A stretch of DNA of 64,000 bases from Heracleum sosnowskyi (GCA_030848705.1 CM061235.1:133369228-133433227); one strand, 5' to 3'. Shown: positions 46,116 to 60,729, counted from the first letter of the stretch. Made by a program: numbers and translations. The notes: generated from the sequence alone by a model not told the origin.

Positions 46116-46865
46116 TATGACATAAGGAGAAAAATTATAATTTTGTTTTTAGCAACATGTTTTACTGTATACGCTATATGCGTTTCAATTAATTTCCGAA
46201 TACCATTTCATTAACGTATATTGATTTTCTTATGTCTAATTACATAAATTAAAGTATCCTTTTATTAACGTTTATAGTTTACTTTTGTATTTAAGGTTGT
46301 GTAATTATTTCACTGTAACCTCTATTAAAATTAATATTAGCTTTTAATTGTACATTAATTGATATACATATAATTATAATGCATGTGTATAAATAGCCAT
46401 CCTTGGTGGTTCATTATTCATAAATCAACAAAGGGTAGTCTTGTCTCTCGTCACAACACAAAAGCAATTATAATTTTATTACTGGTCACATTACAAAAAA
46501 AATGGAGAAGATCTCAATTATGTTTATCATCTCTTTTGCCTTGATACTTTCTGTTTCTAGTAAGTCAAGTATCACTTTTTTTTTGTCAATTAGTAAGTTT
46601 AAGATGAATGTACACTATATGATTTTTAAAGACCAGTCGATCGGAAACAATATTATAATGTTATATTGATCACATTTTACTATAAATGTAATAGTAACAA
46701 GTTTCATATAATATTATTAAAATATCTTATTATATCATACTTACATGCATTATTTTATTAGGATATTTCTAGTGATATAATTGTAATTTTGACTTTTTCT
46801 ATTTGTACCATTTTTTCCTAGTATTGGTTTCTACAAATGGTGTCATACCTTTGAGAATCCTCTAA

Positions 46866-49345
46866 TCTATTATTTATATATCTTATACTGCAACAAAAAC
46901 TTTGTGAAACATTTTATTCAACAACTTGAAATTACATAATTGCCCCTCCAAAGTCAAATGTTATAAAAATGTAAGAAAGTTTTCATATTGATGGGAATCG
47001 AACCTAAGACACTTTAATACTAATTACTAAGAATTTCAAGTCACCAATTTAACCATTGAGCTACTTAGGCTTTTTTGTTGTGGTATAAAACTCATTAGTA
47101 TGGTAATGTCTTTCACAAATATTATTTTACACTTTAGTTTTTATTCAAGATTCTTTCATGATAATTTCATTTGTCTGATTATTAATAAAAGTGGTTATTG
47201 GTATAAAGTATATCCAATAGACACGTATCTCTTTAATTAAATTTAATTATGTTTCTTCCTTTGTATTCACAATTTTAAGACAAAGTACAAATGCATTTTT
47301 AGTCACATAATATCACTTTTTAGTCCGAGCATCTAATAATACAAAATAGTAATCATTTTGTCTCAACTATGTTCATACATATCAGATAATATAAGTAATA
47401 ATATAAGCACCTCTATAGTTGTTACCCTGAATAGAGATGAACGTAATCCGGATTCAGGTCGGATTTTTCGATATCCGATAGGGTCGGGCTTTTTTAAATC
47501 GAGACAAATTTCCTCTAAAATATTTATACCTCTAGATAGGGTCGGGTCAGGAGGGGCCAAATCGGATTTTTACAAATTATTTTAGATATTGATAACTTTA
47601 ACTTTAACTTTAACTTTTTTTTATTTTTTCGGATTTAATTAAAAAATTTAAGCTTTTATCCGAGATTTAATTGAAAATTCTAACTTTTTGGATTGGACTT
47701 TTATCCTGATCAAGACTACGTCCAAATCGAGATTAAATTTGGGTCTATTCGGCTCGAATCGGATCGAGGTTTTGTGAAAAATAGGTGATCGGTTTAAGCC
47801 TGCGGGCTGGATCCAATTGAGGTGGACTTTTTTTAATCAGATTTTTTCCGAATTTTTTAACCAGTTCGAACAGTTTTTTCCGAATACGAATTTGTGTGCA
47901 TCTCAATCCCGCCACCTCATGCATTAAGGACAAGTATACTACTCCGGCCGCTTATAGAGAATTATGGAGACCGGAGAGTATTGGTACTTTCGAAATGGAG
48001 CCTTTATTTGACACCTTTAACTAATTCCTATCTGATTATTAATTAGCTTATAAAACTAATCATCAAATACATTCAACTAAGAACAAAATCTTCTTCGGAC
48101 TAATACCAAACCGATCTTCCTTGCATAAGTATATTCACAACTGTACAATTACTGCATTCATCGTGTCTGCAGGGAGACCCTTTTTAAAACGGGCAAAATG
48201 ATATGCATTCGTTTAAATGGTATATCCACATATACTAATACAACTTATATTTCTACACTTTTACTCTATTATACACACCGATCAAATATTACAACATCCA
48301 CTTAACGGCTAACCCATGAACTACAAACAGGTAAATGGAGTGCCAATGTTCCCCCAATCGAGAGAGAGAGATCAAAATATAGATCCAAAACAAAAGTTGA
48401 GAAGAAAAAGTGGAGGAGACGGGGAAAAAGGAAAGAAAAGCCAAAGAGACAGTAAAAGAGGGATAAAAAGGATAAGAGAGGGGTCTCCAAAGAGTGACGC
48501 CGAAAATAGAAGGCAACCAACACCGTAGGAGGAGGCATGAGAGAGAGAGACAAATAACATAAATAAATTAACCCCAAAAAAAGCACAAACTCGACAATAT
48601 CGATAAAGAACAATTTGTCACTGCCAGCTCAAACAACAACTCATGACAAATATTTACTTTATGAGCATACCAACCCCAAGTGCATTTACCTGCACAAAGC
48701 CTACAAATTTGGTTCAAGCATTCCATCAAACACATAATACACACTCTAAATAAACATAAACTAAACAGTCAAAGAATGCATTTGAGTAAACAATTATGAC
48801 GCACACTAAATAAACAAAGCATAACATGCATTTCAGTAAATGTGTTTTAATAGATTACGTCTTCCTAAGGATCATCACATAAGAGAGGGGTCTCTAGAGA
48901 GTGACACCGAAAATAGAAGGCAGCCACTATTGGAGGGGGCATGAAAGGAGAGAGAGCGATCAAAATACAGATCCTAAACAAAAGTTGAGAAGAAAAAGTG
49001 GAGGAGACGGAGAGAAAGGAAATAAAAGCCAAAGAGACAGTAAAAGAGGGATACGAAGGATAAGTGGGGGGTCCAAAGAGTGACGTCGAAAATAGAAGGC
49101 AGAGAGGGGGATATTTCAGGATGGGGTGGAGAATGCAATAATTTTTAAATGAACTAAGAATTTCAATGAGTCAATTTATTCAATGCGAAATGATAATTAT
49201 ACTCTCAAATTTCGAAATGACATTTTAATCTATATTATAATTATCTCATATCAATATATCTGTAACTCATAAAATACGTTGAAATTAATAAAACTTACGC
49301 AATATTCTAGAACATGCCCGTGCCTCGCATGGGCTATAAAGCTAG
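46866..49345 (+). mobile_element. Non-autonomous Helitron (unit 4 intron)
   Basis: Duplicate of the element at 1494-3973, with the same TC start, hairpin and CTAG end. Confidence 0.9.
46912..47087 (-). repeat. tRNA-derived SINE-like segment (unit 4 Helitron)
   Basis: Duplicate of 1540-1715, with the same A and B boxes. Confidence 0.5.
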
Positions 49346-49815
49346 TTACAATTAACATTTGAAAAAAATTGCAAATAAAAAATAAAAGATAGTAAAGATT
49401 AGATCTTTGACGAATAATATACTAAATTGCTTGCTGTTCCAGTGGAAGAAAGTCAAATTGAATTTATCTTTGATCTTTATTTTAAAATATTTAATCATGA
49501 TGGTTAAAGAATTTCTTACTTTGATAGATAATAACACAAGGGTAGGATTGAGAATTTCCCAAATTTACTTGAAAGGCTTGTATTGGTACATCTGCATGGC
49601 CTTGTAGGAGTTAATAATGGTGATTGTTGTGCAGGTTCACGGTGGTAGAAGATCCAGAAGTTGATGCTCCTAACCAAATCATGAATGTTGGTACATGCGA
49701 AGGAAATAGTGCCAAAGGCAATGCTACTTGTCTATATTTATGTGATCACGTATACCATTGTCCTGGTGGTTTATGTTACTGTGGGCCAAGTAATACTTGT
49801 CATATCACTTGTTAA

Positions 49816-51638
49816 AACCCATAAATATTTTACCGTTTTTTATTAATTAAATAAATTGTATCGTTCTTTGCATCTTAAATATATTAGCTTATAGTCCGTG
49901 CGAAGCACGGGTTACTTTCAATTTTTTTTTAATTTCAATAATTTAAAATAATATTTGTCTCTTTTATCTTTGTAATAATATTAAAATATAATATAATAAT
50001 AAGTGATCAATACGGTTTAAATGTTAAATTTAATACGTTGTTGGTAGAAATTGAACCTTAAACTTATGTATATAACAAATTTTAATATTGTATCGAATTG
50101 AGTTTAATATTGTATCAAATTATAAAGTTTTGTATAGAAATTTGTAATTGTTTTTGTAAAAATACTTTTTAATTTTTTTTTTTTTTTTTGCAAAAATACG
50201 GGTTTTCATTTTTTTTTTAAATACGAATTTTCAATCTAATGCAATTGGATGGAACCTTAAATGTAACTTCAATTATTTTTCAGAAAAACATAAAAAAAGT
50301 TGCATCTATTTGTTTCTTATTACAAATCATAAAAAAGTTGCATTTGGTTACTTCTGGTTACCAATCGTATCTTTGCAAATATTTTTAAAAGATATTAAAG
50401 CTACAAATAAGTACAAAGAAAATGGGTTTGTTAATAAGAGCTTGATGCTCCTAAGTACCTACATAAGGGTACTTTGATAGTTGCATTCTTATCCCTCTTA
50501 CTCTTATATTTTATAATAAGATATAATAAGATACAATAGGCGTGAAACATATCTTATTCAGCATTTTGGTTATATGCCGTCAAATGAAGAGTCTATTAAA
50601 TTTTAAGATATATAGTTGATAATCGCTAAATTTAATATTAAAAATTATATTTGGTTATTAATAAAATTATATTCAAATACTAAAAAAGTGTATTTTAATG
50701 ATTTAAATAAAAAATTAAATATTAAAAAGTGCAACTGATCTAAATCAAGGGTGTGAATATATCACTTCCAAAAATTTATTATTTATTATATTCACACAGC
50801 CTGTTTACTATTTTGACTATATCTTACCTTATAAAAATCAAATTTGGCCGATTTCACAGCGCACACGAAAATAAAAAAATAATTTTAATTTGATGATGAT
50901 TTAACAATTATTATCTAACTAAAAATACTCGAAAACTGAAAAAGAAAATAAAATTACAAATTTTTACATTGTTCAACATCGAGAATCTACTCATATTTGC
51001 TTTATGTTATTAAAATGCACTTTTTAGGATTTGAATATAATCCTACTAAAATGAAAATATACCTTTTACTATCAGATGCAACGATTCTCATTCGTCCACT
51101 TTCAAAGCAACGATCCTTATTAATTTAACGAAACAGAGACGGTGATTACCAAAATTTCAGATAAGATCCCTTCACTTATTATATATAAAGTATAAAATAC
51201 GTGTAATTTACATTTGTTTTTCTTGCTAAAAAAATGTCATCCTTCTAAATAGAACCACATTCTTTGAATATCCATGAAAGATAAAATTTAAGTAACATTT
51301 CCGTCTAAAAAGATTAAAATCTTTTTTGCAAGTCTAAAAAAATTGTAATTCTTTATACTTGCAACAATTTGATTAGAGGTCTTGAATTGGGGTTTTTGTT
51401 TGTTTGAGCAACTGGATCAAGTAGATCCGACAATTTGATACACACAAATTAAATGACATGACACCAAATGATACGAAAATTTAGTGTTTGTGTTTATCTT
51501 TTGAGTACACGACAAAAAAGTACACGAATACGAAAGTACACGACTTAGATTTTGTGTCTTGTTTGGATTTAGCATTAGGGTAAACGACACGACACGACAC
51601 GAAGTACACGACATAAATATATTAATTCATAAATAGTA
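49816..51638. other. Unit 4 spacer, no gene seen
   Basis: Duplicate of the unit 1 spacer, including the reverse-strand Helitron-like end at 49884-49912 and the ACGAC tract. Confidence 0.6.
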
Positions 51639-51868
51639 CCCCTCTCTCTCATTTCTTTATTGTTTTTTACACTACTTGGCACGCATTTTAAGGCTCTACA
51701 ACTTATTTTTAAAACTTTATTTTTCTAAATAAAAATTTAAACATTATATTTTTATTCAATAGAAGAAAAAAAATTAAAATAATTTATCGGAGTATATATT
51801 AAAAGAGCCTTAAAATACGTGCCGAGTCCCCATCCCCTAATGTAAAGAATTGAGGGGGACGGAAGGAG
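51639..51868. mobile_element. Stowaway-like MITE with internal hairpin (unit 4)
   Basis: Duplicate of 6267-6496. Confidence 0.6.
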
Positions 51869-53214
51869 TAATATTTGTAATAGGTATATGTATATTTATT
51901 TATAAAATTATAGGTATTTTTATAATTTTATATGTAAATATGATGTAAGTATGCTTAGCAAAAGAAAAAAATGATGTAATTATATAACTTTTAATATATA
52001 TTTGTAAAAGTTTTTCCTACAATTTTAACATTTTAATATATTTATTTGTTTATTTTCATTTAATATTACCTGAAACACGATAAAAAAGTAAACGATGACA
52101 CGAAAATACATGAACATGAAAGTACATGAATCCTAAACAAATCATATTTGAGTCGAATCACACAACCAGTTCACAAATCATATTCTAAAGCACACAACCA
52201 GTTCACAAATCACAGAAACTTATATGATCAATAAAAACACAAGAGAATCACTTAAAAAATCAAAAAAAATCAAGTCGAATGGAAATGAAAGAAAAAACAG
52301 AATTTGGACAGCAATTCGACTTAATATCTTGATTTAGAAAGAACAAAGAGATTTGCTAAGTGAAAACTTGAGCAACAATGAATTAGATCAAAGGTTTCTG
52401 CACAGAAATGAGAGAATTCGAAATAGGGGAAGTTAAACAGAACTGATAAGAAAAAAAATGCGTGTGTGTAAGTGTATGTGTATATATAAGAAAAACAAAC
52501 TGTTAAAATAAAACAAATGAAATGAACCGTTTTTTTTAAATTTGTACTGGGAAGACAATCGGGAAGACTTAGGATAGTCTTCCCGGTAGTCTTCCTAGAA
52601 CAAATTAGGAAGTCTTCGGAAAAATCAATAAAAGAAAAACAGAAAATAAAATAATTAATTGAGAGTCTTCCCGATAGTCTTCCTAGTTAAAAAACTAGGA
52701 AGACTTAGGAAAAGACTTAAAATAAAATAGAAAAAATAAAAAACAAAAAGGAAATATTCTGAGTCTTCCCGGTAGTCTTCCTAGTATAAAACTGGGAAGA
52801 CTTAGGAAAAACTTAGAATGATTAATATTTTTACAGAAAAATTGCAGAAAAATAATAAAAATGCATGAAAAATATTTACAAGTCTAGAAAAATTCACAAA
52901 AAATTCCATAAATTCTAGAAAAATATGAAGAAAAATATAGAAGTGCATTAAACTAATATAAACCTGCAGAAAAATTTAAACAACAATATTTACAATCTGA
53001 AAAATATCTAAATAATTCTAAATAAATATATTTTCAATAAAAATACATTTCTCCACTTAAAAAATATGAGAAAAATATTTTTAGAGTAAATATAATATTC
53101 AGAAATATTTAAATTAACAAGCATGTTATTACAAACAAGAATTGTCAGTAATATCACTTAGTAACAATGAGAGAAGACTAATTTTTGAAAAGAACAAACA
53201 TGACAGAGATACTG

Positions 53215-53970
53215 TTAATCACTAAGACTGTTTAACATACCCAATTTACCAACTAACTTGGTAAATGTGGATTCGTCAACAGATTTAGTGAATATATCTG
53301 CAGTTTGATCTTCTGTGGGTACAAAGTGTAACTCCACAGTACCATTCATGACATGCTCTCTGATAAATTGATACCTGATATCAATGTGCTTCGTTCTCGA
53401 GTGCTGCACAGGGTTGTTGGAGATTGCTATGGCACTTGTATTATCACATAAAATAGGGATTTTGTCTAATACAAAGCCATAGTCCTTCAATTGATTCCTT
53501 ATCCATAAGATCTGAGCACAACAGCTTCCAGCAGCAATATATTCAGCTTCTGCTGTTGAATTGGAAACTGTTTGTTGTTTCTTGCTATACCAGGAAAGCA
53601 ATCTACCTCATAGGAATTGACAACTCCTAGAGGTACTCTTTCTATCCACAACACTACCTGCATAATCAGAATCTGTATATCCAACAAGGTTAAAACTAGA
53701 ATCTTTAGGGTACCAGATACCTAAATTAGGTGTACCCTTAAGATATCTCAAGGTTCTTTTAACAACAACGAGATGTAAATCTCTAGGGTCCGCTTGGAAC
53801 CTTGCACACAAGCATGTAGCATACATAATATCTGGTCTACTTGCAGTAAGATAGAGTAAGGAGCCAATCATACCTCTGTAGCTTGTAACATCTACCTTGA
53901 TAGAGTTATCACAAGCTCCAAGTTTGACTGCTGTTGAAGATGGAGTCCTTGCTGATGCTGAATCCTCCAT
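53215..53970 (-). pseudogene. Copia RNase H, second copy
   Basis: Duplicate of 7843-8598 with the same single stop between its two pieces (53608). Confidence 0.85.
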
Positions 53971-54066
53971 GTGATACTTTTTGAGGAGTTCTTTGAGATA
54001 CTTGGATTGACAAATAAATATACCATTTGACCTTTGACTTACTTGTAATCCAAGAAAGAACTTCAG

Positions 54067-54834
54067 CTAACCCATCATACTCATTTCAAACTTACTCTGC
54101 ATTAGCTTAGCAAATCTCTTACAAAGATAATCATTAGTAGACCCAAATATGATGTCATCCACATAGACTTGGACTAATATCATATCACTTTTGTGTTTAT
54201 TTGAAAAAAGAGTTTTGTCTATGATACCTCTAACAAAACCATTTTCTAAAAGAAAACCAGAGAGAGTGTCATACCATTTTCTTGGGGCTTGTTTGAGACC
54301 ATAGATAGCCTTGAAGAGAAAGTACACAAAGTCCAGCAACTCCTGATTTTCAAAGCCATGGGGCTGTTCCACATACACTTCTTCATCCAGCTCACCATTC
54401 AGGAATGCACTCTTAACATCCATTTGATAGAGTTTAAAATTGGAGTAAGCTGCAAATGCTAAGAACATCCTGATGGCCTCAAGTCTAGCCACTGGTGCAT
54501 AGGTTTCATCATAATCAATGCCTTCAGCTTGTGAATACCCTTGAGCAACCAGTCTTGCCTTGTTCCTTGTAACAATGCCATCCTCTTCCAGCTTGTTTCT
54601 GTATACCCATCTTGTACCAACTACTTTCTTGTTCTTTGGTCTGGGTACCAGCTTCCAGACTTGCTGTTGTTCAAATTGATTGAGTTCATCTTGCATAACA
54701 ATCACCCAATCAGGATCTGTCAGTGCTTCCTCAGTTTTCTTTGGTTCCATCTTAGATAGAAACTCTGAATAATGACATTCATTCTGAGTAGCACTTCTAG
54801 TTCTAACTCCAACACCTGGATCACCAATGATCAA
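54067..54834 (-). pseudogene. Copia reverse transcriptase, second copy
   Basis: Duplicate of 8695-9462. The YVDD motif is retained (54154-54165) and the same TAG ends the piece. Confidence 0.9.
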
Positions 54835-54897
54835 CTCAAAAGGATGAGCCCTATTCCATACAGTCTATCTTGAAAGATTTGATCTTGATGATTCGCC

Positions 54898-55827
54898 TTA
54901 AAATTCATTGTGGTGTTGTGAATGACTATAAGATCCTTCATTTCCTCCCCCTGAGTTGTTACTTGATTGCCTTGATGATTCTTCTCCAGTGTTGGTGGTA
55001 TCTCCATTGTTACCAATGTTTCCACCACCACTACCATGATCATTATCATCATTATTATTGTCATTACCAACAACATTCTCAGGTGGGGCTTCATCATCTG
55101 ATTCTGAGTCTGGCAAGTTATCAAACTTCAGTTTCTCAGATGAGTCTTCTGTTTGGATACTAGGGAGCTTAGTGTCATCAAATGTAACATTGACACTTTC
55201 CTTCACATGGTGACCATCAATCAAGTACACCCTGTAAGATCTTCTGGAATAACCAATAAAAATAGCTTCTTGTGCCTTGGCCTCAAACTTTCCACGTTTC
55301 ACATTGTCATCCTTAAGCACAAAGCATTTTGCACCAAATACATGAAAGTATTTGAGAGTTGGTTTCTTGTTGTTCATGATCTCATAAGGAGTCTTCATTA
55401 AGTCCTTGTTGATTAAAGTTCGATTCTGAGTATAACAAGCAGTGTTCACAGCTTCAGCCCAAAAGTACATTGGAAGTCTTGATTCACTTAACATAGTCCT
55501 AGCAGCTTCAATCAATGTACGATTCTTTCTTTCCACCACTCCATTCTATTGAGGAGTTCTAGGGGCAGAATACTGTCTTGTTATTCCTTTATCTGCACAA
55601 AAGTCATTTAGGACTGCATTCTTGAATTCAGTTCCATTATCTGACCTTATAGCTCTAATAGGGAATCTAGAATCCAGCTCAATCAACTTTATATGATCAA
55701 TCACCATCTGTGGGGTCTCATCCTTGGAATATAGGAATAAAACCCAAGTATATTTGGAATAGTCATCAACAATCACAAGTGCATGCTGTTTCTTTGACAT
55801 GGACATCACACTAACTGGACCAAACAA
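54898..55827 (-). pseudogene. Copia integrase, second copy
   Basis: Duplicate of 9526-10455, with the same TAG (55546) between the second and third catalytic acids. Confidence 0.88.
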
Positions 55828-56025
55828 ATCTATGTGCAGTTACTGAAGTGGTTCAGTTATTGATGATGTGTCAGTGCCCTTGTGAGAAGCTTTCTTTGAC
55901 TTTCTTTTCTTATATGCCTCACACAGTCCTTCATGTGTAAATTCCATCTGAGGCAAACCTCTAACCATTTCCCTCTTGACTAAAGAGTTCATGGTTTTGA
56001 AGTTAAGGTGAGACATCTTCTTGTG

Positions 56026-56490
56026 TCATAGCCAACTTTCATCTGATGAAGTTTTAGCATAAAAACAAGTAACTTCATCTTTGGATCCAGAGTGCATATC
56101 AGCTATGAACAAATCACCTTTCCTTACTCCATGAAGAGCAGGCTTTCCATTCTTCTTGTGAAGGATCTGACATCTATCTTTCTCAAAGGAAACAGCATAT
56201 CCTCTGTCACAGAAATGACTGATGCTGAGAAGATTGAACTTCAGACCTTGCACAATAGATACATCTTGAATGATAACATTTCCAAACTTCAAACAACCAT
56301 ATCCTCTGGTAATACCCTTTCTGTTATCTCCAAAGGTAACTCCTGGGCCAGCTTTCTCAACCACATTTGATAGCAGGGCTCTATCTCCGGTCATATGCCT
56401 TGAACAACCACTGTCCAGAACCGACATAACACGGTTTACCTGTGCCATACCCTGCAACATCAAATTGATTAGTCCTTCCTCGGAACCCAA
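56026..56490 (-). pseudogene. Copia protease region, second copy
   Basis: Duplicate of 10654-11118, with the DSGCSRHMTG active-site block. Confidence 0.88.
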
Positions 56491-57116
56491 ACTTGATTGG
56501 GTCCGGCATACTTAATGAACTGGCCTTTGTCAGGCAAAACAACATTTTTAACTTTAACTACTTCAACCTCTTTCACAAAAGAGCGTTTCCATTTATAGCA
56601 AGCCTTAACACATTTCTGAGTAGGCTTAGGGATAAATGGATCCACTCTAGTCTTTGGAGGACTAGTAGTATTAGATCTAACATGCTTCTTATTATTAACA
56701 TGTTGACATGGAGCAGTCTTATTATCAGATACATGCTTCTTATTATTAACATGTTGACGTGGAGCAGTCTAATTATCAGATACATGCTTACTATTAAAAT
56801 AAGCATACATAACATTGAAAGCACAAGACATGCAATTAACCACACCACATGCTTTATGAGAAAGATTAATAGCATGCATGTCAGTTTAACAGTTGTTTTG
56901 ATCCACTTTATGAATGTCTGACTTAGTCTCCGTTGCTAAAACAACTTTGACTGGTTTGTCAGACTTACACTTTTTGGACTGTTCAAGATCAAAAGCACGA
57001 TCCTCCATACGTATCTCCTCTTCAATAATGATAGAGTATTCATTCAGAGGTTCTCCTTGGGACTCTCTAAAGAAAGGTTTATCAATACCCTTAAGCACAT
57101 CTGGTATACCCCTTTC

Positions 57117-58760
57117 TTAAGCACTGACTCTATTAGGGGTATTTATGCTTAATTCACCAATAGACTCATTATAGTCATAGCCTATGCCAACAATTTGACC
57201 AATAACTTGTTTATTGATGATTTCTTTAGCAGTCTTACAAGAGTTATAGTAAGCATTAGCCTTAACCTTAAGTTCACTAATTTGATCCTTAAGAATGGTT
57301 TCCAGTTGAATATAACATTTAACCCTATTCTCAAGAAATACTATTTTCTTAGTGAGTTCATCCTGATTAACATGCACAAGTTTTAATTCATTTACCTCCT
57401 TTTCAAGAGCTGTGTTCAAAAGAATTATTATATCATTTTCTCTACGTGCACATGAAACAGTAGTACTAAGATTATAGATCATTTCAGTATCAATAAACTT
57501 TACCTCTGACATGAATGTTGATGACGTGCTTGCCTCATTAGCCATTAAATCTAGGTTTCCAATTTTACCTGCTTCTTCATCACTATCAGTATCATCCCAA
57601 CTTTTTCCTTCAGCAACATAAGCTTTCCCAATCTTATTCTTCTTGCTAGAATCAAATGATTTCCTTCTCACTTGCTTTGGCTTTTTACATTCTGTAGCAA
57701 AGTGACCCAACTCATTACAATTGTAGCACCTGATTGTGCTCCTGTCCACAGTTCTAGTTTTATAGCCACCCCTTGTGTTATTTGTAGATGAGGAACCACC
57801 TCTCTGAAACCTGGGCTTGAACTTAAGATTGGAATTTCTTCTGAATCTGAATTTGTCAAATTTCCTCACAATCATTGCCAGATCACCATCATCCAGCTGA
57901 TCAAGTTCTTCCAAAGAATAGAAGTCACCACAAGATTGATCAATGGATGTTAATCCATATTCAGCATCAATAACATCCAAGTTAGAACCGGAAGGTTGAA
58001 CAACCTTCACTTCCAGTTTCTGTGGGACTTCTGTAGTCAATGCAGTAGAAGTACCAACTATCTTTCCAGTTCCATATAACTCCTTTTGTTGAATCTGCTC
58101 CATCTCATAGGTCTTCAGAACACCATACAGTCTTTCCAGAGAAATCTCTCCAAGATCTCTTGCTCCTCTGATTACAGATATTCTGTGCTCCAAATGAATT
58201 GGAAGTGTCAGGAGGAACTTCTTGTTAATCTCATTGATAGTATAGTGCTTCCCATTGAGTATCAGATCATTGATCAATTTGTTGTATCTCTCAAAAACCT
58301 CAGAGATACCTTCACCAGGATTTGATCTGAAATGCTCATAAGAAGAGGTGAGAATTTCCAGCTTATTCTCTCTTACTTCCTCTGTCCCTTCATTGATTAT
58401 CTCTATAGTGTCCCAAATGTGTTTAGCAGTAGCACATTTTAGAACATGATTATGCATGATAGGATCAAGACAATCAACCAGTATCAACTGTAGACAGGCA
58501 TCCAGGGTAGCATCCTCTTTTTCATCAGGAATGTAGTCCTTGGGATCCTTAGGGTACATCCTAGCAGCTCTAGTGACAACATCATTCTCTATATGCTCTT
58601 CTTTCACAATCACAGGAAGTTTAGGACCATTCTTCAGTACTCCTAGATATTTAACATTAGTAACTTGAAGAAACATGAGCATTTTCTTCTTCCACATAGG
58701 ATAATGCTCCTTGCTGAACATGGGGATTTTGACTGTACCAACTTTCTGTGTAGTAGACAT
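57117..58760 (-). CDS. Copia gag polyprotein, second copy
   Basis: Duplicate of 11745-13388, 547 residues and fully open. It differs at one residue just before the zinc knuckle (GYKTRTVD here, GYKTGTVD in the first copy) because of the C/T difference at 57755. The CCHC knuckle is unchanged. Confidence 0.88.
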   Translation of the reverse strand: MSTTQKVGTVKIPMFSKEHYPMWKKKMLMFLQVTNVKYLGVLKNGPKLPVIVKEEHIENDVVTRAARMYPKDPKDYIPDEKEDATLDACLQLILVDCLDPIMHNHVLKCATAKHIWDTIEIINEGTEEVRENKLEILTSSYEHFRSNPGEGISEVFERYNKLINDLILNGKHYTINEINKKFLLTLPIHLEHRISVIRGARDLGEISLERLYGVLKTYEMEQIQQKELYGTGKIVGTSTALTTEVPQKLEVKVVQPSGSNLDVIDAEYGLTSIDQSCGDFYSLEELDQLDDGDLAMIVRKFDKFRFRRNSNLKFKPRFQRGGSSSTNNTRGGYKTRTVDRSTIRCYNCNELGHFATECKKPKQVRRKSFDSSKKNKIGKAYVAEGKSWDDTDSDEEAGKIGNLDLMANEASTSSTFMSEVKFIDTEMIYNLSTTVSCARRENDIIILLNTALEKEVNELKLVHVNQDELTKKIVFLENRVKCYIQLETILKDQISELKVKANAYYNSCKTAKEIINKQVIGQIVGIGYDYNESIGELSINTPNRVSA

Positions 58761-58864
58761 TTTTGAGATTTTTGAAGAATAATAAAAATTTCAGAGTTTA
58801 AGAAAAAATCTCCAAACAATTGGATCTTTGATTAGTATATCAATCAAAAGGCTCTGATGCCAAT

Positions 58865-60122
58865 TGTTAGGTCCTGATATGTTTGTAGAAGGGGGGTTGA
58901 ATACAAACTATACCGTTTAATCGAATTTGTCATTTTAAAGATTTAACAATTTAGAACAAATTAATGCGGAATAAAACTGAAACAATATTCAAGTTAAATA
59001 TAACTTATATTAAACTTGACGAGTGTTACAATTTGATCACTGATTACAAGGGTTCTTGATAAAACAAATCTAGAATAAATTCGACATGAATTAATCTATT
59101 TTTGTAATAAAAAGGATCGAATACTAAAAAGTAGTTCGATATAATTTCTAGGGATTATTATCCGCTAGAATGTCAAAGCAGTACAAGTGAAATGATTCTT
59201 ATGAATTTAAAGATAAGATCAAGTCAAGAATTAATTCACTTATGATCTTGAATGCTTTTACAGTTGAGAAGTAAAGAAGACATAGAGCTTTTGAATGTAA
59301 TGATATATATGTTCTGCCTTGTTTTTGTGTGTACTAAATGAATGTCTTCTGTCTGTTTCTATTTAAACAACTGCAGCCATTTGATCTCCACGCGCCAAAA
59401 CAAATACAGAATGTATTAGGAAGACTTGTAGGAAAATTAAGAAATGGCTTGGGAAGACTCTCGGGAAGACAATCGGGAAGACTAAGATTTTGCCTAGGAA
59501 GACAATCGGGAAGACTCACTTGTGAGTCTTCCTAGTTTAAAAACTAAGTCTTCCTAGTTCTAAATCTAAGTCTTCCTAGTTCATTTTTATTCTAATTTAA
59601 ATAATTATCTAAAAGAATTAATTTAATAAATAATTTACTTGATAGTAATAATTATTTATTAGAGAATAAATAGAATTAATTGTCTTCTCAATTAATTCCA
59701 GAATCACTAAAACTTAGATGAAGAATAAACATTTTAATACGTTGACACTCAATGTACTGTCTGGTTCATGAGTGACTAACGACAATGTCTGTTCTTCATC
59801 TGTTTGACTTTTAAGCAGTGATTCACTTCCTTTTCATTCTAGAACTCTGTAACCAGTATCTTTGCTGTCACCTCTTGAAATCTCTGTCACTTTAATAAAT
59901 CCACTGAGCTTGAATACTTCACTGAGGCTTGATCAATAAATTGAGCTTCTTTCAATGTAGAATCACTTCAAGTCTGTAGATGACTATAATCTTCATTCTT
60001 TGACAGATATAATCTTCTGAGATTCCTGTGACATTTGATTTTTATTATTTACTTATTACATCTTAATTAAAGTTGAGTAGAATCCTCGGTGTTTACAAAT
60101 AGGCCTAGACATATACCTTTCA
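58865..60122 (-). repeat. 5' LTR of the second Copia copy
   Basis: Duplicate of 13493-14750, with the GGAAGAC/GTCTTCC cluster at about 59415-59580. Confidence 0.75.
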
Positions 60123-60729
60123 GGTAAACGACACGACACGAAGTACACGACATAAATATATTAATTCATAAATAATACCCCCTCTCTCATTTCTTTACTG
60201 TTTTTACAATACTTGGCACGCATTTTAAGGCTCCTATAAAGTATAGCTCTACAACTTATTTTTAAAACTTTATTTTTCTGAATAAAAATTTAAACATTAT
60301 ATTTTTATTCAGTAGAAGAAATTTTTTTAAAATAATTTATCGAAGTATATATTAAAAGAGTCTTAAAATGCGTGCCGAGTCCCCATCCCCCAATGTAAAG
60401 AATTGAGGGGGATGGAAAGAGTGATATTTATAATAGGTATATGTATATTTATTTATAAAATTATAGGTATTTTTATAATTTTATATGTAAATATGATGTA
60501 AGTATGCTTAGCAAAAGAAACAAATGATGTAATAATATAACTTTTAATATATATTTGTAAAAGTTTTGCCTAAAATTTTAATATTTTAATATATTTATTT
60601 GTTTATTTGTTTATTTTCATATTTTCATTTAATATTACCTGAAACACGATAAAAAAGTAAATGACGACACGAAAATACATGAACACGAAAGTAAATGAAT
60701 CCTAAATAAATCATATTTGAGTCGCATTT
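60123..60729 (+). repeat. Tail-only unit remnant, uninterrupted
   Basis: It matches 14751-14981 joined to 30067-30442, with the MITE whole (about 60178-60421). It shows the Gypsy insertion site before insertion: cgaagtatatattaaaagag, with ATATT once at 60349-60353. Confidence 0.9.

Larger units (their letters stand above)
46502..49815 (+). pseudogene. Eight-cysteine peptide gene, unit 4 (duplicate of unit 1)
   Basis: Exon 1 is 46502-46559; exon 2 begins at 49635 with the conserved acceptor or at 49649 with the alternative one, and ends at 49815. It has the same 13-bp deletion and in-frame TAG as unit 1, the same possible rescue by the second acceptor, and the same intronic Helitron. TATA box at 46388-46395. 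The shared damage shows that deletion and Helitron preceded the large duplication. Confidence 0.6.
52156..60122 (-). mobile_element. Copia LTR retrotransposon lacking its 3' LTR, second copy
   Basis: Duplicate of 6784-14750 with the same junctions, LTR (58865-60122), primer-binding site (58850-58862), 51-bp tandem repeat (from 56680) and stops. Shared truncation shows that the loss of the 3' LTR came before the large duplication. Confidence 0.9.
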